Positions 1 to 13,683 are shown, counted from the stretch's first letter. The stretch is 64,000 nucleotides of DNA from Gordonia mangrovi (GCF_024734075.1 NZ_CP102850.1:5324219-5388218); one strand, 5' to 3'. Numbers and translations are program-made. Notes: a model not told the origin generated them from the letters alone.

Positions 1-837
1 GATCTTCTGCCAGACGCGCGGTACGCCGAAGAAGAAGGTCGGGCGCACTTCTGGTAGAGCCGCGGCGATCTCCCGCGGATCCGGGACCGTGGTGATCTGG
101 ATGCCGCGCACCATGTTTGCAGCGTGTGAGGACACCCGGTCGGCGATATGCGCGGCGGGGAGATACGAGATCACCCGGTCGTCGAAGCCGGCCTCCACGT
201 GTTCGGCGAGAGCCGCCAGCTCCGCGATGATGTTGCGGTGGGTGATCTCCACGCCCTTGGGCGGGCCGGTGGTGCCCGACGTGTAGATCAGGGTGGCGAG
301 ATCTTCGGGCGCAACCGCCCGCCAGGACGCCTCGAAGTCGAAACCCTCGGGCGCAGCGGTCTGTTCGAGGTCGGCGAGCGACATCGCATCCGTGGCCGTG
401 CCGTCGACGACGATGGTTGTGGTGACATTCGTGTTGGCCGCCCGGATCGCGGGCAGGAACACCTGCTCGGTCACCACGACGGAGTTCTCGGCGTTGCCGA
501 ACAGGTACTCGATCTGATCGGGGGCGCTGGTGTTGTAGATCGAGAACGGGATCGCGCCCAGATGGAGAGCCGCGGTGTCGACGAGGTGGAACTCGGGCCG
601 GTTGGTCAGCATGATGCCGATGGTGTCGCCGGGGCCGACACCGATCGCAGCGAGCCCGCGGGCGATCGCCTCCACCCGCCGGCCGTACTCGGCCCAGGTG
701 ATCTCCTGGATGCCGCCGACGGTCCGCAGGGCTACTGCGTCGGGGCGGACGGTGATCGATTGCTGGAACGCCTCGGGCAGCGTGGCCACCTGAGCCCCCG
801 TCTCGTGGGGAAAGGTGATCTGTTCTGTCTGCGTCAT
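1..837 (-). CDS. Long-chain acyl-CoA ligase (FadD15-like), 3' part missing
   Basis: N-terminal 279 residues of an AMP-forming acyl-CoA synthetase; the gene runs off the left edge. Enzymes of this family activate fatty acids with ATP and CoA in two steps through an acyl-AMP. The AMP-binding P-loop LIYTSGTTGPPKG lies at about residues 183-195, and the region NRPEFHLVDTAALHLGAIP upstream is typical of the long-chain FadD15/FACS branch. The ATG at 837 begins MTQTEQITFPHE. The chain-length-determining C-terminal half is outside the window, so the substrate cannot be stated. The next gene (981-2834) has the same orientation and a 143-bp gap separates them; that gap shows no other gene. Confidence 0.9.
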   Translation of the reverse strand, partial: MTQTEQITFPHETGAQVATLPEAFQQSITVRPDAVALRTVGGIQEITWAEYGRRVEAIARGLAAIGVGPGDTIGIMLTNRPEFHLVDTAALHLGAIPFSIYNTSAPDQIEYLFGNAENSVVVTEQVFLPAIRAANTNVTTTIVVDGTATDAMSLADLEQTAAPEGFDFEASWRAVAPEDLATLIYTSGTTGPPKGVEITHRNIIAELAALAEHVEAGFDDRVISYLPAAHIADRVSSHAANMVRGIQITTVPDPREIAAALPEVRPTFFFGVPRVWQKI

Positions 838-980
838 GACCGATATCCTCGCTCGTCTGGTCAGAGTGGTCGCCATCACAGTACCGATTGCATGGCGGTG
901 TCGACAGCCTTCTGCGAGATCGGTAATCGGAAAGTAAAGAACCGACGTCAGGGTGCCGTTCTGCGATCAGATCGGCTGCA

Positions 981-2834
981 TCAGGCGTTCACCGCCCGCA
1001 ATTCCCACTCGCCGCCACCGGTCAGTTCGAGGACCTCGGTGTGGTGCTGATCGGTGGTGCTGCGGTGACTGACCGACACCAGGATGGTCTCCGGAAGTTC
1101 TTCGCGGATCAGCGAATACAAAGAGAACTCGAGGCCCTCGTCGACCGCCGAGGTCGCCTCGTCCATGAAGACCACCTCCGGGCGGGTCAACAGGATGCGC
1201 GCGAACGCCACCCGCTGCTGCTCACCCGGAGACAGGACCTTCGACCAGTCCTCCTCCTCGTCGAGGCGGTCGACGAGATGCGGCAGGAAAACCTGCTGTA
1301 GTGCGCGTCGGATGGCATCGTCGCCGAGTTCGTCGGGTGCAGCCGGGTATGCGACCGCGGTGCGCAGGTCGCCCAGCGGGATGTAGGGGATCTGGGAGAG
1401 GAACAGAGTGCGCCGTCCGAGTGGCCGGTCGACCTCGCCATCGACGAATGGCCACATCTCTGCGATGCCACGCAACAGCGTCGTCTTGCCCGAACCCGAG
1501 CTGCCCTTGACCACCAGCGCATCGCCGGGCGACATCGACAGCGACAGTGACCGCACGAGCGGCCGGTCGTCGGGTGTTGTGATGTCCACGTCCTGCAGTG
1601 TGAGGCGCCGCTGTCCGGTTTCCTCTGTCGGAATCCGTCGCAACTCGCGCGATTTGTTGTTCGCGTCATGCAGCCCGTCGAGACGGATCATGGAGGCGCG
1701 CAGTTCGGTGAACTCGTCGTAGGATTCGCGAAAGAACGACAGTGAGGAATGCATGTTGCCGAAGGCCGTCGACGACTGCATCACCGCGCCGAGGGTGATG
1801 TCACCGGCTATGAAGCGTGGCGCCTGGACGATCAGCGGAAACACAACGGCGGTCTGATTCACCGTGAGGTTCCAGCCATTGAACTTCAACGTCCGGAAGA
1901 CGATTCGCCAGAAGTTCTGGATCACCGCGGCAAAGCGTGCAAGCAGTCCCGCCCGTTCGACTCCCTCGCCTCGGTAGAACGCCACATTCTCTGCTCCGTC
2001 GCGGATGCGGACCAGCGCGTAGCGGAAGTTCGCGGTGAGACGCTCGTTCAGGAAGTTCAGGCGGATCAGCGGTCTGCCGATGTAGAACGCGACCACCGTG
2101 GTCACCAGGACGTAGCTGAGGACAATCCACATCATCGCGCGTGGGAACGTGACGCCGAGGATCGTCAACGGACCGGACAGATCCCACAGGATCTTGGTGA
2201 ACGAGACGATGGAGACCACGGCGGATACGGCACCGAAGGCCAGCGCACGCGAATACACGACGAAGTTCGTGATGTCGGCCTGGATGCGCTGATCCGGGTT
2301 GTCGATGTTGGCGTCACCGACGAAGCGGTTGCGGTAGTAGGCCTGGCCGTCGAGCCAATCGGCCGTCAACCGATCGGTCAACCATGTCCGCCAACGGATA
2401 TCGAAGGCCTGACCCGCGTAGTAGTCGACGAGAGAACGGATCACGTGGATCGTCGCCAACAGTCCGAAGATGCCGATCGCACGCCAGAAGGCGGACGCGG
2501 CGGCGTCGCGTGCCGCAAGATCGCCCTGCACAAGCCCCTCGGCGATTTCCTGCATCGCCGTGTACATGTCGTTGTACTGGTAGGAGATCAGAACGTTCAG
2601 TCGCACGCCCAACAGGGTCAGCAACAGCAATCCGGCAAGTATCGACCATGTCAGCCACTTGCCGGGGCCGGTGAAGAAGCCCCGCGACAGCCGCCAGAAC
2701 TGCCGGCCCCAGGTGGTGAATCGGGCAAGAAGCGCGCAGATCGCGATTCCGACAGCTGCCGAGATCGCAAATGCGAGCGCCAGCCAGATCGTCGATGCGA
2801 GCCATTCGTGGCCCCAATCGATGCTCTCGTCCAC
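981..2834 (-). CDS. BacA/SbmA-family ABC transporter, fused permease and ATPase
   Basis: 617-residue exporter-fold protein. About five to six membrane segments in residues 1-360 (ABC_membrane_2/SbmA-BacA type) are followed by a nucleotide-binding domain with Walker A GSSGSGKTT, signature LSPGEQQRV and Walker B VVFMDEATSAVD. This order and length match M. tuberculosis Rv1819c (639 aa), known as a multisolute importer of vitamin B12 and antimicrobial peptides. Fatty-acid ABCD transporters share the fold, so the cargo is uncertain. The GTG start at 2834 follows GGAGGGG. A -10-like TACACT lies at 2887-2892 on the same strand. It sits alone, about 110 bp from the gene upstream. Confidence 0.85.
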   Translation of the reverse strand: MDESIDWGHEWLASTIWLALAFAISAAVGIAICALLARFTTWGRQFWRLSRGFFTGPGKWLTWSILAGLLLLTLLGVRLNVLISYQYNDMYTAMQEIAEGLVQGDLAARDAAASAFWRAIGIFGLLATIHVIRSLVDYYAGQAFDIRWRTWLTDRLTADWLDGQAYYRNRFVGDANIDNPDQRIQADITNFVVYSRALAFGAVSAVVSIVSFTKILWDLSGPLTILGVTFPRAMMWIVLSYVLVTTVVAFYIGRPLIRLNFLNERLTANFRYALVRIRDGAENVAFYRGEGVERAGLLARFAAVIQNFWRIVFRTLKFNGWNLTVNQTAVVFPLIVQAPRFIAGDITLGAVMQSSTAFGNMHSSLSFFRESYDEFTELRASMIRLDGLHDANNKSRELRRIPTEETGQRRLTLQDVDITTPDDRPLVRSLSLSMSPGDALVVKGSSGSGKTTLLRGIAEMWPFVDGEVDRPLGRRTLFLSQIPYIPLGDLRTAVAYPAAPDELGDDAIRRALQQVFLPHLVDRLDEEEDWSKVLSPGEQQRVAFARILLTRPEVVFMDEATSAVDEGLEFSLYSLIREELPETILVSVSHRSTTDQHHTEVLELTGGGEWELRAVNA

Positions 2835-2886
2835 GCATCCCCTCCATGCACACGCCGGCGGGAGCCGACGACCGACAGATCGCCGA

Positions 2887-2892
2887 AGTGTA
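2887..2892 (-). promoter_or_regulatory. Candidate -10 element of the BacA-like transporter
   Basis: TACACT read on the minus strand, within the context GGATACACTT, about 50 nt before the GTG start. No convincing -35 was seen. It implies a leader of roughly 45 nt carrying the GGAGGGG ribosome site. Confidence 0.35.
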
Positions 2893-2945
2893 TCCCGGGT
2901 CGGCGATGTGCACCGGACAACGACGCCGGCGTCACCACTTGGGGG

Positions 2946-3428
2946 TCACGACACCGGTCGCAGCACTGCGCCTTGTTCGAGGGCGGATTCGGAGACCGTC
3001 TCCTGGAAGGCATCTCCCACCCGCACGACGTATCCACCGCGGGCAGCGGGTACGTCGTCGGCGGTGAACGGCAACTCGCAGCGGCCTTCGTCGGTCCGTG
3101 GTCCACCGAGTTGAGTGGACGCCAGTTCCTCGCCGGTCTCGTCGTAGATCCGCACGGCCGTGCCGGTGGCGATCTGGCCGTCGCCGGACGCGCAGATCAC
3201 CACCCCGCGGGCACTGAAGGTTGCCGCGTTGACCGAGCCGACCATCAATGCCACGACGGCGACGCCGGCGAGCAACAGGCCCGCCAACGCGCTCGCCAAG
3301 ATGATGACGGACCTGGTCCGGCGCTGCCAGGTGTGTTGGGGCAGCATCGGTCCCGGCTGCAACCAGTACTCGGGTCGAGTGTGTCCCGACGTCGCCCAGT
3401 CCGGTCCCGGTGGCTGGGGGTAGGTCAT
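2946..3428 (-). CDS. Small single-pass membrane protein of unknown function
   Basis: 160 residues. A Pro/Gln-rich cytoplasmic start (MTYPQPPGPDW) is followed by a basic RRTR and one hydrophobic helix at about residues 40-65. The extracytoplasmic tail is about 95 residues and contains two cysteines (VVICASGDG and GRCELPF) that could form a disulfide. I do not recognise the family. The start is the ATG at 3428 but the ribosome site is weak. It lies 24 nt downstream of tesB in the same orientation, so it may be co-transcribed. The real-gene call rests on codon-position GC bias and sensible domain structure. Confidence 0.7.
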   Translation of the reverse strand: MTYPQPPGPDWATSGHTRPEYWLQPGPMLPQHTWQRRTRSVIILASALAGLLLAGVAVVALMVGSVNAATFSARGVVICASGDGQIATGTAVRIYDETGEELASTQLGGPRTDEGRCELPFTADDVPAARGGYVVRVGDAFQETVSESALEQGAVLRPVS

Positions 3429-3452
3429 GGCGACCAGTGTGCCATTGGCCGT

Positions 3453-4328
3453 TCAGCTCTTCGGCGGGAAGTACTTGATCAGCGCTTCTTGCACCACCGA
3501 GGTCGCCAGCGTGCCATCCCGCATCCAGAACCGTCCCGATCCCATGCCGCGCGAACCCGACGCCACCGGTGAGCGCGTGGCGTAGAGCATCCAGTCATCG
3601 AAGCGGAATTCCCGGTGAAACCACATGGAGTGGTTCACCGTGGCGGCAAAGAGTCGGTCGATCCCCCAGGACAGCCCGTGAGTGGTGATGATCGAGTCGA
3701 GAACCGTGGTGTCCGAGGCGTAGCACATGGCGGCCACATGCATGATCGGGTCGTCGGGCATCGCGCCGTCGGTCTTCATCCAGACCCGGTTGTCCTTGAG
3801 CTTCTCCCCCGCGTCGCGGACCTTCCAGGTCGGGTCGTTGGCGAAGCGGATGTCGATCGGATGCATTGCGTTGACGAAGGTCGCGATCCGGTCCTCAAAG
3901 CCCTTGAAATGCTCACCGAGCGGCGGCAATTCCTCCGGGTAGGGCACCTGCGGGATCTCCACGGCGTGTTCGAGACCGGCTGCGTTGTCCTGGAAGGCCA
4001 CGAGCATCGTGAACACCTCGGCACCGTCCTGCATGGCGGTGACCTGACGGTTCGCGAAGGCCTTGCCGTCACGGAACCGCGACACGTGGTATTCGAGCGG
4101 CTTGTTCACATCGCCGCCCCGGATGAAATGGGCATGCAGGGCGTGGATCGGCGGGGTGCCCCGGGTCAGGGTGCGCGATGCCGCGACCACGCCCTGCCCG
4201 AGCAACTGGCCACCGAAGGTCCGCGCGGTCTTCTGCTCAGGATGGTGACCGATGAACAGGTCGTCGTCGCGGCGGTCGACGTCCAGAAGCGCGAGCAGTT
4301 TGCCGAGATCATCGGATTGAGCGGTCAT
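3453..4328 (-). CDS. tesB: Acyl-CoA thioesterase II
   Basis: 291 residues, the usual length for TesB. It hydrolyses medium- and long-chain acyl-CoA to the free acid and CoA. A double hot-dog fold is indicated by the first-repeat segment TFGGQLLGQGVVAASRTL and HALHAHFIRGGD, and by the second-repeat segment LFAATVNHSMWFHREFRFDDW near the C-terminus. The ATG at 4328 has GAGCTCTC before it. The position beside pyk matches M. tuberculosis tesB1 (Rv1618) beside pykA (Rv1617). It probably salvages CoA or trims acyl pools; there is no sign of specific regulation. Confidence 0.95.
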   Translation of the reverse strand: MTAQSDDLGKLLALLDVDRRDDDLFIGHHPEQKTARTFGGQLLGQGVVAASRTLTRGTPPIHALHAHFIRGGDVNKPLEYHVSRFRDGKAFANRQVTAMQDGAEVFTMLVAFQDNAAGLEHAVEIPQVPYPEELPPLGEHFKGFEDRIATFVNAMHPIDIRFANDPTWKVRDAGEKLKDNRVWMKTDGAMPDDPIMHVAAMCYASDTTVLDSIITTHGLSWGIDRLFAATVNHSMWFHREFRFDDWMLYATRSPVASGSRGMGSGRFWMRDGTLATSVVQEALIKYFPPKS

Positions 4329-4469
4329 GAGAGCTCACCCTATGCCCTGCCGGCGCGCATCCGAGCGGTGGCACCGTTCCGGCCGCAGGTGCCGCTTCTG
4401 GCCGCAGCTACCGCCGCAAGCCGGAAGCCGCAGGTGCGACCGGAACGTGACCTCGCGAGTGACCCGGGC
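4329..4469. other. tesB-pyk intergenic region with an 8-bp inverted repeat
   Basis: 141 bp without a gene. CGTTCCGG at 4375-4382 is repeated inverted as CCGGAACG at 4440-4447. The interior contains two copies of GCCGCAGGTGC plus related GCCGCAG segments. On the minus strand this could fold into a long imperfect hairpin after the pyk stop. No T-tract follows it, so a terminator role is only possible. Confidence 0.35.
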
Positions 4470-5903
4470 TCAGTGGTCCTGCTCGCCGATGCGGTGGACG
4501 TGGATCATGTTGGTGGAGCCGACGGTGCCGGGCGGGGCGCCGGCCACGATCACCACCACATCGCCCTCTTTGAGTCGACCGATCCTGAGCAACTGATGAT
4601 CCACCTGATCGATCATGTGGTCGGTGGTGTCGACGTGATCGACGATGAACGTCTCGGTACCCCAGCTCAACGCGAGCTGACTGCGTACCGCCTGAGTCGG
4701 GGTGAAGGCGAGCAGCGGCAGCCGTGAATGCAGGCGCGCCAGACGACGCACCGTGTCACCGGACTGGGTGAATGCGACGAGTGCCTTGACCTCCAACCGC
4801 TCGCCGATATCACGGGCGGCGTAGGAGATGATGCCCCGCTTGGTACGCGGCACGTGCGACAGCGGCGGCACATCACGTTGACCGCCCTCCACCGCGCGGG
4901 CGATCTTGTCCATCGTCAACACCGCATCGATCGGCCACTTGCCCACCGACGTCTCACCCGAGAGCATCACCGCGTCCGCACCGTCGAGCACCGCGTTGGC
5001 GACGTCGGACGCCTCCGCGCGGGTGGGCCGCGAGTTCTCGATCATCGAATCGAGCATCTGGGTGGCCACGATGACCGGTTTGGCGTTCTCGCGCGCCATC
5101 TGGATGGCCCGCTTCTGCACCATCGGTACCTGCTCGAGCGGCAACTCGACACCCAGGTCACCGCGGGCGACCATGATCGCGTCGAAGGCCAACACGATCG
5201 CCTCGAGGTTGTCGATCGCCTCGGGCTTCTCCAGCTTCGCGATCACCGGCACCCGCCGGCCGACCCGATCCATCACCTCGTGCACGATCTCGATGTCGGC
5301 GGGGCTCCGCACGAACGACAGCGCGATCATGTCCACACCCAGTTTGAGTGCGAATTCGAGGTCGGCGATGTCTTTTTCCGACATGGCGGGCACCGACACG
5401 TTCATCCCCGGCAACGACAAACCCTTGTTGTTGCTGACCGGGCCGCCCTCGGTGACCCGGCAGACCACGTCGTTGCCCTCGATCGCGGTCGCGGTCAACC
5501 CGACCTTGCCGTCGTCGACCAACAGACGGTCACCCACCGAGGCGTCCTCGGCGAGTTGCTTGTAGGTGGTCGACACCCGGTCCTGGGTGCCCTCGATGTC
5601 ATCGACGGTGATACGCACCTCGTCACCGGTATCCCACATAACCTCGCCGTTGAGCGTTCCTTCATCGCGGAACTTCCCCAGGCGGATCTTGGGGCCCTGC
5701 AGATCGGCGAGCACGCCGACGGCTTTGCCGGCGGCGTCGCTGGCCTTGCGCACACGCGCATAGACGTCTCGATGGACGTCATGGGTGCCGTGGCTCATGT
5801 TCATTCGAGCCACATCCAAGCCCGCTTCGACGAGCTCTTTCAGTTTCTCGTCCGAGCTTGTGGCCGGGCCGAGGGTGCAAACGATCTTTGTACGACGTGT
5901 CAC
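4470..5903 (-). CDS. pyk: Pyruvate kinase
   Basis: 477 residues with the GTG start at 5903. It transfers phosphate from phosphoenolpyruvate to ADP, the last step of glycolysis. The sequence begins TRRTKIVCTLGPAT and keeps the barrel motifs ARMNMSHG, VIAKLEKPEA (catalytic Lys), MVARGDLGVELPLEQVP and KPVIVATQMLDSMI; the C-terminal domain ends GTVGSTNMIHVHRIGE. Very close to M. tuberculosis PykA. In-frame GTG (5912) and ATG (5909) codons lie upstream, but 5903 matches the family start. TAAGGT lies 7 nt before it, acting either as a -10 of a leaderless mRNA or, as AAGG, a ribosome site. Confidence 0.97.
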   Translation of the reverse strand: MTRRTKIVCTLGPATSSDEKLKELVEAGLDVARMNMSHGTHDVHRDVYARVRKASDAAGKAVGVLADLQGPKIRLGKFRDEGTLNGEVMWDTGDEVRITVDDIEGTQDRVSTTYKQLAEDASVGDRLLVDDGKVGLTATAIEGNDVVCRVTEGGPVSNNKGLSLPGMNVSVPAMSEKDIADLEFALKLGVDMIALSFVRSPADIEIVHEVMDRVGRRVPVIAKLEKPEAIDNLEAIVLAFDAIMVARGDLGVELPLEQVPMVQKRAIQMARENAKPVIVATQMLDSMIENSRPTRAEASDVANAVLDGADAVMLSGETSVGKWPIDAVLTMDKIARAVEGGQRDVPPLSHVPRTKRGIISYAARDIGERLEVKALVAFTQSGDTVRRLARLHSRLPLLAFTPTQAVRSQLALSWGTETFIVDHVDTTDHMIDQVDHQLLRIGRLKEGDVVVIVAGAPPGTVGSTNMIHVHRIGEQDH

Positions 5904-5910
5904 TGTCATC

Positions 5911-5916
5911 ACCTTA
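5911..5916 (-). promoter_or_regulatory. Candidate -10 (TAAGGT) for leaderless pyk mRNA
   Basis: TAAGGT on the minus strand ends 7 nt before the GTG at 5903. The spacing equals that seen at five other genes in this window. AAGG could instead be a Shine-Dalgarno sequence. Confidence 0.35.
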
Positions 5917-5982
5917 GTCCCGTCGCCACGGCATCTCTATCCCGGCGACGATTGGTCATCCGCCCGCCATGTTGGTTTTGGA

Positions 5983-6001
5983 TTCCACCCCCCGGGTGGA
6001 A
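5983..6001 (-). terminator. Candidate hairpin terminator after gltD
   Basis: A perfect 8-bp stem (TTCCACCC / GGGTGGAA) with a 3-nt loop lies 15 nt past the gltD stop. No U-tract follows on the minus strand, so it would be an actinobacterial-type L-shaped terminator. Confidence 0.45.
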
Positions 6002-6015
6002 CAACGATGAAGCGC

Positions 6016-7513
6016 TCACCGCACCGACAATGGCACGGCGGCCGGTCGGACCGGCGACGGAAGATCGGATTCGCCCATCAGGAACTCGTCGACCGCCCGG
6101 GCCGTCGATCGTCCTTCGGCGATCGCCCAGACGACCAGGGAGGCCCCGCGGTGGGCGTCCCCGCACACGAACACGCCGGGCGCGTCGGTCTGCCAATCAC
6201 TCCCGCAGGACAGGGCGCCTCGCCGGTTGGGCTCGATACCCAGGTCATCGAGCAGTGGCCCACGCCGTACACCGGCGAAGCCGATCGCGAACAAGGCCAT
6301 GTCACAGGGGATCTCGAACTCCTCACTGACCGGCGTCACCACTCGGCGCCCGTCTGGCTCTCGGGTGACCTGCACCTCGGCGAGCACCATCGCGGTGACG
6401 TTGCCGTCGGCATCTCCGACGAAACGCTGCACGGCCACCTCGTACTTGCGTACCCCACCTTCGGCGTGAGCCGACGACGTGCGCATGACCAACGGCCAGG
6501 TGGGCCACGGTGATCGGTCGTCATCCCGGTCCTCGGGCAGGGCCGGGTTGTAGTCGAGCTGCACCACCGACGCAGCTCCCTGCCGATGCGCGGTGCCCAG
6601 ACAGTCGGCGCCGGTGTCGCCGCCGCCGATGATGACGACATGCTTTCCGGCCGCGGTGATCGGCGAGAGTCCGTCACCCTCACATTCCTTGTTGGCTGGG
6701 ACCAGGTGCTCCATGGCGAGATGAACGCCGTTGAGATCGCGGCCGGGAACCGGGTTGTCGCGCGCTTCCATCGCGCCGATGGCGAGAACCACCGCGTCGT
6801 GCCGGGACTGCAGATCCGCGACGGACAGATCAGCGCCGACATCGCAGTTGACGACGAATTCGGTGCCCTCGGCGCGCATCTGCGCGACCCGACGGTCGAT
6901 GTCGGATTTGGGCAGTTTGTACTCCGGGATGCCGTAGCGCAGGAGCCCACCGATCCGGTCGTCACGCTCGTAGACGGTCACCTCGTGCCCGGCACGGGTC
7001 AGCTGCTGGGCTGCCGCCAAGCCTGCTGGGCCCGACCCCACCACGCCGACCGATTTCCCGGATCGGGCGGCCGGCGGCTCGGGTCCGATGATGGCCTCGG
7101 CCCACGATTCGTAGGCGATGGTCTTCTCGATGCGCTTGATGGTGACGCTGCCCCCGGTGGTGGCCTCCGAGATCGACAACACGCAGGCGGCCTCGCACGG
7201 TGCCGGGCACACCAGCCCGGTGAACTCGGGGAAGTTGTTCGTGGCGTGCAGCCGAGCGCTGGCCGCGTCCCAGCGGCCGCGACGCACCAGGTCGTTCCAC
7301 TCGGGGATCAGGTTGCCCAGCGGGCACCCGGCGGTGCCCGAGTGGCAGAACGGGATTCCGCAATCCATACACCGTCGCGCCTGCTCGGACACGTCGGTGA
7401 GTTCCAACATCGGGTTGTCGGGATGGGCGTACACGTCGCCCCAGTCCTGCACCCGCTCGGCGACGGGACGGTACTTCGATTCCTTCTTCCGGACGTCCAG
7501 GAATCCGCGCGGG

Positions 7514-7521
<8 letters not shown>
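6016..7521 (-). CDS. gltD: Glutamate synthase, small (beta) subunit
   Basis: 501 residues. It takes electrons from NADPH and passes them through FAD and Fe-S clusters to GltB. N-terminal Fe-S cysteines lie in CMDCGIPFCHSGTAGCPLG and CPAPCEAAC. The FAD Rossmann motif is VGSGPAGLAAAQQL and the NADPH motif is IIGGGDTGADC. A C-terminal FAD-contact segment reads GVFVCGDAHRGASLVVWAIAEGR. The GTG start at 7521 overlaps the gltB stop by 8 nt, so translation is probably coupled. In M. tuberculosis gltBD is elsewhere; here it sits between lgt and pyk. Confidence 0.97.
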
Positions 7522-12085
<4,564 letters not shown>

Positions 12086-12128
12086 CTCGAACCTCCACTC
12101 GACTCGGTGCCGAATCGCAAATGCTCGA

Positions 12129-12144
12129 TTGTCCTCAGGGACAA
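12129..12144. promoter_or_regulatory. Perfect inverted repeat upstream of gltB
   Basis: TTGTCC-TCAG-GGACAA, a 6-bp inverted repeat with a 4-nt centre, lies 44-59 bp before the gltB ATG. The position suits an operator near the promoter. I do not match it to a named nitrogen regulator. The rest of the gltB-lgt gap (12086-12295) shows nothing else. Confidence 0.35.
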
Positions 12145-12295
12145 CGCTGGCCCGTGGAGCAATGTCGGCGACCGAGTCGGATGGGCTGATCCGGGACGCC
12201 GTGAAAAACCACTCTATCCGACCGATACCGGCGCCGCCGTCTTCCGCGATGTGATCGATGCCGGATCGTCGCGACCCGCAGTACCCGCGCGACTG

Positions 12296-13648
12296 CTACC
12301 TGGTCTCGGGGGCGGCGTCGTCGGGGGTGCTGTCGGCGTCGTCCGGGGTGCTGTCGGCGACATCGGGGGTTCCGTCGGCGACATCGGGGGTTCCGTCGGC
12401 GACATCCGGGGTGCCGTCGGCGACATCCGGGGTGCCGTCGGCGACATCCGGGGTGCCGTCGGCGACATCCGGGGTTCCGTCGGCGACATCCGGGGTTCCG
12501 TCGGCGGTGTCGCGGTCGGACTCCAGCACCCACGCGTCGCTGGTGGACGACGACGTGAGCGGTTGGCCTTCGGAGTCGCGCGGCGTGTGCCGGGCGATGG
12601 CCGCGGCGAGAGCCTCCTCGGCATCGCTGCTCGGGCGCGCCTCGACGTCCACGTCGTGATCCGGGCCGTCTGGTCGGTCGTCGACATAGCCGACGGCGCC
12701 CGTCGCCTCGAGTTCCTCGGCGCGGGCGGCGTGATAGATCTCCAGCCCCTGCTCGCGACCTTTCGGCGCGAAGACGACGTACGCGGCCGCACACGCGAAC
12801 ACCAGGACTGCGGTGAAAACGTTGATGCGGGTGCCGAAGATGTGGGTGGCAGGGTCCGAACGCATCAGTTCGATACCGAACCGGCCCACGCAGTATCCCG
12901 CGACATACAACGCGAACAGGCGTCCGTGCCCGATCTGGAACCGTCGGTCGACCACGACCAGCACGATCACCACGAAGACATTCCACAGCAGTTCATACAG
13001 AAACGTCGGGTGGACCACCGCGACGACGGTGCCGTTGGACGTGCCGGAGATCAGACCGGGGTCGGCGAATCCGGATGAGTCGACCCGCTCATAGATCTCC
13101 AACCCCCACGGCACAGTGGTCTCGCGGCCGTAGAGCTCCTGGTTGAAATAGTTGCCGAGGCGGCCGATCGCCTGCGCCAACAGGATCGCCGGGGCCAACG
13201 CGTCACCGAACGGCGGCAGTTTGATGCCGTGCTGACGGGCACCGATCCAGGCGCCCACCGCACCGAAGAGCACCGCGCCCCAGATGCCTAGTCCGCCGTC
13301 CCAGATCTTGAGGGCGTCGACCGGTTCCTTGGGCCCGTCACCGAAATACGTCTGCCAGTCGGTGGCGACGTGATAGAGGCGTCCACCGATCAGGCCGAAC
13401 GGCACCGCCCAGATCGCGACGTCGAGGACTTCGCCGTCCTGGCCGCCACGGGCGATCCATCGACGGTTGCCCCACCAAACGGCGACGATGATGCCGACGA
13501 TGATGCACAGCGCATACGCCCGGAGCGGGACCGGCCCGAGGTACCAGACACCCTGTGGAGGACTCGGAATGTACGCCAGGATCATCGATGCCGGATCCGT
13601 TGATCCGGTGATCGTCAGCGGCCCAGCGAGGAGTGTCGGCACCGTCAC
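12296..13648 (-). CDS. lgt: Prolipoprotein diacylglyceryl transferase with repetitive C-terminal tail
   Basis: 450 residues. Membrane enzyme that moves diacylglycerol from phosphatidylglycerol to the lipobox cysteine of prolipoproteins. About seven membrane segments are present, with GGRLYHVATDW near residue 88 and the Lgt signature GRLGNYFNQELYG near 162-174. From about residue 320 an acidic cytoplasmic tail follows. Its last 65 residues are tandem heptads of the type GTPDVAD encoded by 21-bp DNA repeats. Mycobacterial Lgt also has a long acidic tail, but not this heptad array. It lies 35 nt after trpA, as in M. tuberculosis. The in-frame Met22 is a possible alternative start. Confidence 0.96.
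   Translation of the reverse strand: MTVPTLLAGPLTITGSTDPASMILAYIPSPPQGVWYLGPVPLRAYALCIIVGIIVAVWWGNRRWIARGGQDGEVLDVAIWAVPFGLIGGRLYHVATDWQTYFGDGPKEPVDALKIWDGGLGIWGAVLFGAVGAWIGARQHGIKLPPFGDALAPAILLAQAIGRLGNYFNQELYGRETTVPWGLEIYERVDSSGFADPGLISGTSNGTVVAVVHPTFLYELLWNVFVVIVLVVVDRRFQIGHGRLFALYVAGYCVGRFGIELMRSDPATHIFGTRINVFTAVLVFACAAAYVVFAPKGREQGLEIYHAARAEELEATGAVGYVDDRPDGPDHDVDVEARPSSDAEEALAAAIARHTPRDSEGQPLTSSSTSDAWVLESDRDTADGTPDVADGTPDVADGTPDVADGTPDVADGTPDVADGTPDVADGTPDVADSTPDDADSTPDDAAPETR
12311..12520. repeat. 21-bp tandem repeat array in the lgt 3' coding end
   Basis: Nine 21-bp units between 12311 and 12499, plus a degenerate tenth to 12520. On the plus strand each unit starts GTCGGCG and most read GTCGGCGACATC followed by CGGGGTKCC. 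Units at 12395, 12416 and 12437 are identical. Read on the minus strand in frame they give GTPDVAD heptads. The unit differs from the repeat beside rluD at only three of 21 positions. Confidence 0.95.
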
Positions 13649-13683
13649 GCTGCCACCCTAGCCGACACTCAGACGACCCAGAC

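Noticed and set aside
1749..3572. 607-codon open frame on the plus strand
   Set aside because: Antisense to the BacA-like gene and the small membrane protein; composition is Arg/Gly/His-rich with no domain.
4728..6329. 533-codon open frame on the plus strand
   Set aside because: Antisense to pyk and the end of gltD.
12311..12520. CRISPR array
   Set aside because: Units are contiguous with no spacers and no cas genes occur in the window.
12258..12659. Repetitive plus-strand frame of ATSGVPS heptads
   Set aside because: Produced by the 21-bp repeats read on the wrong strand; the lgt frame on the minus strand is the supported one.
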